A stretch of DNA of 10,046 nucleotides from the NCBI GenBank assembly GCA_031411695.1, contig JANOBO010000156.1:1-10046 (forward strand), written 5' to 3'. How positions within the stretch are numbered: position 1 is the first letter of the stretch; the number at the start of each line of letters is the position of its first letter. Below are positions 5,391 to 10,046 of the stretch, piece by piece. Source of the DNA: JAIBCL01 sp031411695. Its GTDB lineage: Bacteria; Verrucomicrobiota; Verrucomicrobiia; Verrucomicrobiales; Verrucomicrobiaceae. The translations under genes were made by a program, and so were the position numbers. The notes under the pieces are model-generated. The model was not told the DNA's origin. It searched no databases and saw only the letters and a list, made by a program, of their open reading frames with translations.

Positions 5391-6746
5391 ATGTTCCACC
5401 TCGCCTACGTTTTCGAGCGTTTCCCGTCGTTCACGCAGACCTTCTGCGTGCGTGAGGTGTTGCAGCTCGAGAGCATGGGCGTGCGGCCCTTGATCTTTTC
5501 CATCCGCGACACGCGCGAGGAGGAGATCCGGCATTTTCCAAAGGAACTCTTTGATCGCGTTCATTTCCTCCCGGCGCGCGATGCCTTGATCGAGCAGGTG
5601 CGGCAGTGGAAGGACGCGCACCTGCTGCCGCGCGCCGCGGGCCTCGTCTTGCGTCATTGGGGAGACCGCCCTGACAAAATGCGCGTCTATGAAGCCGCCT
5701 ACATCGCAAAGGTCATCGCGGATCTCGGCCGGGACGCACCCCGCCACGCGCACTCGCATTTTGCAGGGATCGGCGCGCGCACCTGCTGGTGGCTGCGCAA
5801 GTTTTCCGGCCTCAGCCACAGCTTCACCGCGCATGCGAACGACATCTTCTGCCGGCCCGGCGAGCAGCTTCCGGCGTTTGAGCGCTTGTTCGACGACGCA
5901 TCATTGGTCATCACCGTCAGCGACTTCACGGCTGCGGAACTGCGCGCCCGGTTTCCCGCATCGGCAGCGCGCATCCACCGCGTTTACAACGGGCTCGATT
6001 TGGATCCGCTCATCACAGCTCGCGCAAAATCAGATCGGTCAAGATCGCCCGGCGCCATCCTCAGCGTTGGCCGCTTGATCGAGAAAAAGGGTTTTGACGA
6101 TCTTATCACCGCCTGCGCGCTGCTTCGGGACCAGGGCATCCCGTTTCACTGCCGCATCGTCGGAGACGGGCCGCTCGAGTCCGAGCTGAAATCACAGATT
6201 TCAAATCTCAATCTGCACCGCGAGGTGGAGCTGACAGGACCCCTCGGCATGGAGGCGATCATCCGCCTGCTGGCGGACGAGACCCAAGTCTTCGCGCTCG
6301 CGTGCGTGACCGAGAAGGACGGCGGCAAGGACAACCTGCCCACCGTGCTGATGGAGGCCATGGCAGCCTCCCTGCCGTGCGTCTCCACGCGGCTGGCGGG
6401 CGTGCCTGAGATGGTGCTGCATGGCAGGACCGGCTTCGTGTGTGAGGAGCGGCGTCCCCAAGAGTTCGCCGCGCTGCTCGGGAGGCTTTTATCCGCTCCG
6501 GCACTGTGCGCGCAGATGGGTGCCGCGGGTCTCGACCATGCGCGGGCGCAGTTTGCGCAGGAGAAAACGGGCGCGCAGTTGCTGGAGAAATTTGCGCGGT
6601 TCGGCGGTCTGCGCTTCGACTCGAAGCTCGGCGTCACGCGCAGCTTCATGCGCCGGTGGCCGCGCTCATTCTCCCGTCAGCTCCGCCATCGCGCGCCGCA
6701 GGCCCATGGCAAGAGCTTCGATCTGGACGCCTTCATGCGTGGCTGA
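5391..6746 (+). CDS. Glycosyltransferase, GT4-like (WcaL/colanic-acid type)
   Basis: This is a retaining GT-B enzyme that should transfer a sugar from a nucleotide-sugar donor during polysaccharide or glycolipid assembly at the inner face of the membrane. It has 451 residues. The N-terminal acceptor domain has YVFERFPSFTQTFCVREV (6-23) and HAHSHFAGIGAR (119-130), then SFTAHANDIF (144-153), typical of colanic-acid/exopolysaccharide GT4 members. The donor domain has VGRLIEKKGFDDLI (226-239), RIVGDGPLESEL (255-266), and the donor-binding PTVLMEAMAASLPCVSTRLAGV (317-338). The ATG at 5391 puts the first beta strand at the N-terminus; an in-frame TTG at 5355 adds 12 residues without family character. 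The last 26 codons lie opposite the end of bioF. No other polysaccharide genes are in the window, so the acceptor cannot be named. Confidence 0.9.
   Translation: MFHLAYVFERFPSFTQTFCVREVLQLESMGVRPLIFSIRDTREEEIRHFPKELFDRVHFLPARDALIEQVRQWKDAHLLPRAAGLVLRHWGDRPDKMRVYEAAYIAKVIADLGRDAPRHAHSHFAGIGARTCWWLRKFSGLSHSFTAHANDIFCRPGEQLPAFERLFDDASLVITVSDFTAAELRARFPASAARIHRVYNGLDLDPLITARAKSDRSRSPGAILSVGRLIEKKGFDDLITACALLRDQGIPFHCRIVGDGPLESELKSQISNLNLHREVELTGPLGMEAIIRLLADETQVFALACVTEKDGGKDNLPTVLMEAMAASLPCVSTRLAGVPEMVLHGRTGFVCEERRPQEFAALLGRLLSAPALCAQMGAAGLDHARAQFAQEKTGAQLLEKFARFGGLRFDSKLGVTRSFMRRWPRSFSRQLRHRAPQAHGKSFDLDAFMRG
6186..6222 (+). repeat. AT-rich self-complementary patch inside the glycosyltransferase gene
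   Basis: AGATTTCAAATCT (6196-6208) is a 6-bp inverted repeat around one base, and CAGATT (6195-6200) also pairs with AATCTG (6210-6215). It encodes KSQISNLNL, a sequence style I recall recurring as an inserted short repeat in unrelated proteins of Planctomycetes/Verrucomicrobia relatives. It falls in a surface loop position of the donor domain, where small insertions are tolerated. Confidence 0.35.
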
Positions 6747-7829
6747 CAGCGTCACGCGCAGCCGCGCGCTCCCGCGCGCCACGGTGGGGAACCGAATGGC
6801 CGGCACGAGGAAACCCACATCGAGCAACCGCCTGCTCACTGCCATCGCGCGGGCTTCATCCCCGATGATCACCGGTTGGATCGCGCTCAGGCTCTTCGTT
6901 CCTGCGAGCGTCTCCCAGAGGCCGATGTGCCGGTGGAGCTTCTCGCGGCGCGCCTCGCCCCCCTGCCCTTCGATCAGCCGCAACGCCGCGCACGCGGCAA
7001 ACGCCAGAGCGGGCGGCGGCGCGGTCGTGTAGATGAAACTGCGCGCCTTGTTGATGAGCAGCGTGATCACACTCCTCGACGCCGCGAGGTAGCCGCCGCT
7101 CAGCCCCGCCGCCTTGCTCAGCGTGCCCATCTGCAAATCCACGCGCTGCTCCAGTCCGAGCTTCGCGGCCAGACCCCGGCCCTGCGGCCCCATCACACCG
7201 ACCGCGTGCGCCTCATCCAGCATCAGCCACGCGCCGTGCTGATCTTTCAGTTCCACGATTCCCGCCAGCGCCGCAGCGTCCCCGTCCATGCTGAAGATGG
7301 ATTCCGTCACCACGAGGACGCGCGCCGCTGCATTCTCCCGCGCGCCACGCAGCAGCCGCTCGAGCTTATCGAGGCTGTTGTGCGGGAACACGCGCACCAC
7401 TGCGCCGCTCAGCCGCGCGGCATCCACGAGCGATGCGTGGCACAGTTTGTCGAGAATGATCACATCATCTTTCCCCATCAACGTCGGAATCGTGCCCAGC
7501 GCCGCCGCGTACCCGCTTGAAAAAGTCAGCGCTGCCTCCGTGCCTTTGAAGGCGGCCAGCGCGCTCTCCAGCTCCGCATGCGGCTTCAGTGAGCCGCACA
7601 CGAGACGCGATGCGCCCGCGCCCGCGCCGAAGCGCTCCACGCCTTCTTTCAGCGCGGCCTTGATCTCGTCCGATGCCGCGAGGCCGAGATAATCGTTTGA
7701 CGAGAAATTAACCAGCGCAGCGCCGTCACGCTCCACCACCGCGCCCTGACCTGAATCCATGGTGCGCAGCTCGCGAAACAATCCGCCCTCGCGGATCGCG
7801 CCGATCTCTGACTCAAGGTCCCACGTCAC
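6666..7829 (-). CDS. bioF: 8-amino-7-oxononanoate synthase
   Basis: This PLP enzyme condenses pimeloyl-ACP (or pimeloyl-CoA) with L-alanine to 8-amino-7-oxononanoate, the first step of biotin ring assembly in the cytoplasm. The 387-residue length is normal. Visible features are FSSNDYLGLA (42-51), GAGASRLVCGS (70-80), SSGYAAALGT (104-113), the cofactor-contacting DEAHAVG (205-211), and TLSKAAGLSGGYLA (236-249) with Lys239 as the expected PLP lysine. The start is a GTG at 7829, used because no in-frame ATG precedes the conserved N-terminal helix. The start lies 30 bases after the TPR gene stop on the same strand, so the two are probably co-transcribed. Related alpha-oxoamine synthases (Kbl, HemA) are less likely from the N-terminal motif. 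Its end overlaps the convergent glycosyltransferase by 81 bases. No other bio genes are visible. Confidence 0.92.
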   Translation of the reverse strand: MTWDLESEIGAIREGGLFRELRTMDSGQGAVVERDGAALVNFSSNDYLGLAASDEIKAALKEGVERFGAGAGASRLVCGSLKPHAELESALAAFKGTEAALTFSSGYAAALGTIPTLMGKDDVIILDKLCHASLVDAARLSGAVVRVFPHNSLDKLERLLRGARENAAARVLVVTESIFSMDGDAAALAGIVELKDQHGAWLMLDEAHAVGVMGPQGRGLAAKLGLEQRVDLQMGTLSKAAGLSGGYLAASRSVITLLINKARSFIYTTAPPPALAFAACAALRLIEGQGGEARREKLHRHIGLWETLAGTKSLSAIQPVIIGDEARAMAVSRRLLDVGFLVPAIRFPTVARGSARLRVTLSATHEGVQIEALAMGLRRAMAELTGE

Positions 7830-7859
7830 GGTCAGATGCTCATGTGTTCCCGCCGCCGC

Positions 7860-8567
7860 TTACTCCTTGAGCTTGCGCTCGACGATCTCGTCCTTCTCCA
7901 TGCCCAGCGCCGTCGCCTTCACGTAATGCCGCTTCGCCAGCTCCAGCGCCGGAGGTTTTCGCTCCAGGTACATCAGCGCCAGGTTGAAGTGCGCGATGCC
8001 GTAAGTGGGATTCAGCTCAATGGCGCGCTGCAGCTCGCCCTCCGCTGCGTCCGTCCATCCCAGATCCTTTGCCACGATGGCCAGGTAATTGTGCGCGCGC
8101 GCGTCGAGCGGGTCCTCGTGCACCGCGCGCGCGAAGGATGACATCGCGCGATATTTATCGCCGCGACCCGAGTAAATCAGGCCCAGAGCCAGCCACGACT
8201 GCACGAGTTCCGAATTGAACTTCACAGATTTTTCAAAGCACTCCACGGCCGCTTCCGGCTTGCCCGCCTGCTGCTCAACCGCGCCCAGGTTTGCCCACGC
8301 CAGCGCGTTCTCCGGCTCCGCATCGATCATCTCGCGGTAGGCCACGCGCGCCGCGTCCCAGTCGTGTTTGGCAAAGGCCTGCGCAGCCCGGTTGGCCAGG
8401 GACGCCGTGTTCAGCGGCAGCAGCCCCGTCTTCCCACTGTTCGCCAGGCCGAGCTGTGGCGCGGACTCGGCATTCACCTTGGCTGCGGCCGGCTTCCCGG
8501 CATCAGCGGCATGGAGAGCCGGCATGGAAAAAAGCGCGGCGGCAAAAAGAAATCTGCATCGGATCAT
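7860..8567 (-). CDS. Secreted TPR-repeat protein
   Basis: The 235-residue product begins with a signal peptide (MIRCRFLFAAALFSMPALHA, cut near Ala20), so it should be periplasmic or surface-exposed. After an A/K/N-rich linker (21-55) come about five tetratricopeptide repeats: 57-87, 88-121, 122-155, 156-189 and 190-223. They show the expected pattern W/A-x2-LG-x2-Y or A-x3-F at each unit, for example AWANLGAVEQQAGKPEAAVE (90-109) and AHFNLALMYLE (192-202). TPR arrays are protein-binding scaffolds; the partner is unknown. The ATG at 8567 was chosen because it starts the signal peptide; the frame is open to 8687 but that extension crosses lexA's operator and start. The gene diverges from lexA across 88 bases, and bioF follows it downstream. 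The LexA box in the shared spacer may also affect this gene. Confidence 0.88.
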   Translation of the reverse strand: MIRCRFLFAAALFSMPALHAADAGKPAAAKVNAESAPQLGLANSGKTGLLPLNTASLANRAAQAFAKHDWDAARVAYREMIDAEPENALAWANLGAVEQQAGKPEAAVECFEKSVKFNSELVQSWLALGLIYSGRGDKYRAMSSFARAVHEDPLDARAHNYLAIVAKDLGWTDAAEGELQRAIELNPTYGIAHFNLALMYLERKPPALELAKRHYVKATALGMEKDEIVERKLKE

Positions 8568-8632
8568 GCCGCCCACTATGCGCTCTTTCCGCGTCAGGGA
8601 AACTGCTTGCAAAGCACCTGCCGGAACCTCAC

Positions 8633-8646
8633 TGTTCGCGCGAACA
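8633..8646. promoter_or_regulatory. LexA operator (SOS box) of the Verrucomicrobiota type
   Basis: TGTTCGCGCGAACA is a perfect 14-base palindrome ending 9 bases before the lexA ATG at 8656. It fits the TGTTC-N4-GAACA LexA motif reported for Verrucomicrobiota. The site would give lexA autorepression, released after DNA damage when RecA promotes LexA self-cleavage. The TPR gene start lies 65 bases away on the other side. A weak -35-like TTGCAA (8607-8612) would place the -10 region over the box. Confidence 0.85.
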
Positions 8647-8655
8647 TCCGCCGCC

Positions 8656-9285
8656 ATGTTTTCCAATCCCAGCGCACTCATCCTCACCGACCGCCAGCGC
8701 GAGATGCTGGACTTCCTCCGCAGCTATCAGCGCGAGCACGGCGTGATGCCTTCCACGCGCGACATCCAAAAGGCATTCGGCTTCTCCAGCCAGACCGCCG
8801 CCATGAGCCACCTGCGCGCGTTGCAAAAGAAAGGCGCCATCCAGCGGCACGCCGGCCTCGCGCGCGCCGTGGTTTTCCCGCAGGACCGCGACCGCGCCGA
8901 GATCATCGATGTGCCCGTCTTCGGTCACATCCCCGCCGGTCTCGCCGTCGATGCCGAGCAGCAGACGGAGGGCTGCATCTCCGTCGATATCAAGACGCTC
9001 GGCATCCCGCGCAACGCCCGCACCTTCGCCCTCAAGGTGCGTGGGGACTCCATGGTCGGCGCGCACATTCTCGACGGCGACTTTGTCATCCTCGAGGTGC
9101 GCGAGCCGCGCCCGCGCGACATCGTGGCCGCGCTCATCGATGGGGAGACGACGTTGAAGCGCTACCTCACCAAGAACGGGCGCCCGTTCTTGAAGGCAGA
9201 GAATCTCGAGTACCCCGATCTCATCCCCGCGCAGGAACTCGTCATCCAAGGCGTGATGATCACGCTCATCCGGCACGCGAGGTAG
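8656..9285 (+). CDS. lexA: LexA SOS repressor / self-cleaving peptidase
   Basis: LexA represses DNA-damage genes and cuts itself when bound to activated RecA. The 209-residue product has the N-terminal winged helix-turn-helix (about 9-72: LTDRQREMLDFL, then a recognition region near STRDIQKAFGFSSQTAAMSHL). A linker leads to the S24 peptidase domain. The Ala94-Gly95 cleavage site lies in FGHIPAGLAVDAEQ (89-102). The catalytic Ser132 lies in RGDSMVGAHILDGD (129-142), and the catalytic Lys168 in ETTLKRY (164-170). All residues for self-cleavage are present, so it should be a working repressor. The ATG at 8656 fits the family N-terminus, with a slightly longer lead (MFSNPSALI). A LexA palindrome at 8633-8646 overlaps the leader, and no Shine-Dalgarno sequence is seen between the box and the start. 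It ends 9 bases before the convergent gene at 9295. Confidence 0.96.
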   Translation: MFSNPSALILTDRQREMLDFLRSYQREHGVMPSTRDIQKAFGFSSQTAAMSHLRALQKKGAIQRHAGLARAVVFPQDRDRAEIIDVPVFGHIPAGLAVDAEQQTEGCISVDIKTLGIPRNARTFALKVRGDSMVGAHILDGDFVILEVREPRPRDIVAALIDGETTLKRYLTKNGRPFLKAENLEYPDLIPAQELVIQGVMITLIRHAR

Positions 9286-9294
9286 GCTGGCGCG

Positions 9295-10046
9295 CTACAG
9301 GTTCAGCGTCGCAGGCAGCGCCTTCACCTTTGCCAGATCCTGCGCCTCAGGTTCATCGGCAAAGACGACGACGATGGCGGCAATGCCGCCCTGCTTCCAT
9401 TGCTCCTCCCGCATCAGCCAGTCCCGCACAAACTCCGCCACCGACTTCCGGGATGCCTCCCGCACCTGCCTGATCTTTCCCGGTGATGCCGCGCGCCGCT
9501 CCAGCGTCGGCGTGAGGCTCTTCTCCAGCGAGGCGAGGCTCGCCTCCTTGTTGAAGCGCAGCCAGCCGCTCTCGGATTTCTTCTCCATCCGCTCCGTGCG
9601 GATCGCCGGCGGCAGACTCGGGCGGATGATCGGCGCCACCACGGTCACCACGTTCCCTTGCGTGCTCAGCTTCCAGTCGTCCGAGATCTTCAAATGATAG
9701 CGATACACCGCCGGCACGCGGATCTCGGAGAAGGTGGTGCCGAGATACACGGTGTCGTTGAAAAGCGACTTCATGTCGAACCTCGACACCGTCTCGTCCG
9801 ACTCCAGCTTCACCAGCTCCAGCACATCCCCATGCGTCGGCTCGATGCGCGTGACGGACTCACGGAACGTCTGCGTGATGTTCTGCGTCTGGAATTTTCC
9901 CGGCAGCCCTTCGAGCACCGACAGGCCGCGATGCGCCACCGACGACGATGCGTCGAAGAACTTCCACGCGACCACGCCACCGATGCCCAGCGCGGCGAGC
10001 ATCGTCAGGAGCAGCGTGGCAAGGCAGCCGGGCTTCCTGCGTGGCG
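9295..10046 (-). CDS. Membrane-anchored protein of unknown function (partial, 5' end outside window)
   Basis: The frame stays open past an internal ATG at 10002 to the right edge. The added codons read PRRKPGCLATLLLT ahead of MLAALGIGGVVAWKFF, a basic-flanked transmembrane helix or signal anchor. The true start is therefore just outside the window, and 249 residues are visible. The rest is a soluble domain, expected outside the membrane. Landmarks are VTRIEPTHGDVLELVKLESDETVSRFD, VPAVYRYHLKISDDWKL, VVAPIIRPSLPPAIRTERM and a C-terminal helical part with REASRKSVAEFVRDWL. The beta-rich middle followed by a helical end recalls DUF4230-type proteins and uncharacterised proteins of this phylum, but I cannot confirm a family. 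It is convergent with lexA, 9 bases apart, with no terminator hairpin seen between. Confidence 0.78.
   Translation of the reverse strand, partial: PRRKPGCLATLLLTMLAALGIGGVVAWKFFDASSSVAHRGLSVLEGLPGKFQTQNITQTFRESVTRIEPTHGDVLELVKLESDETVSRFDMKSLFNDTVYLGTTFSEIRVPAVYRYHLKISDDWKLSTQGNVVTVVAPIIRPSLPPAIRTERMEKKSESGWLRFNKEASLASLEKSLTPTLERRAASPGKIRQVREASRKSVAEFVRDWLMREEQWKQGGIAAIVVVFADEPEAQDLAKVKALPATLNL

Noticed and set aside
5037..5834. Long open frame on the minus strand opposite the glycosyltransferase start and the CxxC protein
   Set aside because: It is antisense to a clear glycosyltransferase N-terminus, shows no family motifs, and its amino-acid mix (R, A, H, E rich) is typical of a GC-rich shadow frame.
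6876..7520. Plus-strand open frame inside bioF
   Set aside because: Antisense to the conserved PLP-enzyme core, with no recognisable motifs.
8364..9473. 369-codon open frame on the plus strand across the TPR gene and lexA
   Set aside because: It runs one frame off from lexA, has an R/P/H-rich shadow composition, and ends inside the convergent gene at 9295.
1..10046. CRISPR arrays, tRNA/rRNA genes, transposases or integrases
   Set aside because: No regularly spaced repeats, no tRNA-like cloverleaf noticed, and no mobile-element proteins among the coding regions.

Overview
This GC-rich, densely packed bacterial window most likely comes from a member of the Verrucomicrobiota. The strongest clue is the perfect palindrome TGTTC-GCGC-GAACA just upstream of lexA. 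It matches the TGTTC-N4-GAACA LexA operator reported for that phylum. A small orphan type II/IV pseudopilin and several lineage-style hypothetical proteins fit the same assignment. The taxonomy is an inference.

Layout: (1) 1-695, minus strand: thymidylate kinase (tmk), overlapping by 11 bases the start of a cut-off gene that looks like the DNA polymerase III delta' subunit. (2) 793-1218, plus: hisI, phosphoribosyl-AMP cyclohydrolase. (3) 1347-4191: an AT-richer accessory-looking block. It holds a minus-strand pseudopilin and, diverging from it across a 267-base spacer with a good promoter, a two-gene plus-strand unit. That unit encodes a 162-residue coiled-coil protein and a 554-residue protein with one transmembrane helix and two BON-like segments. 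(4) 4290-5327, plus: a secreted peptide methionine sulfoxide reductase (msrA) and a small membrane protein with two CxxC knuckles. (5) 5391-6746, plus: a GT4-type glycosyltransferase whose last 26 codons lie antisense to the end of bioF. (6) 6666-8567, minus: a secreted TPR protein followed by bioF. (7) 8656-9285, plus: lexA with its operator. (8) 9295-10046, minus: a membrane-anchored protein of unknown function, cut by the window end.

Most genes are housekeeping: nucleotide supply and replication, histidine and biotin synthesis, methionine repair, and the SOS response. The best candidate for something little described is the pair at 2001-4191. Both proteins carry a short related motif ([ML]-R-x-three hydrophobics-G followed by a helix), which suggests they assemble together. 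The larger one has the layout I recall from a family of OmpA-like envelope proteins (cytoplasmic N-terminal domain, one membrane helix, BON-like repeats), but it stops before any OmpA peptidoglycan-binding domain. The regulatory highlights are the LexA box between lexA and the TPR gene and a perfect 10-bp inverted repeat ahead of msrA. All reading is by eye; no database search was run.
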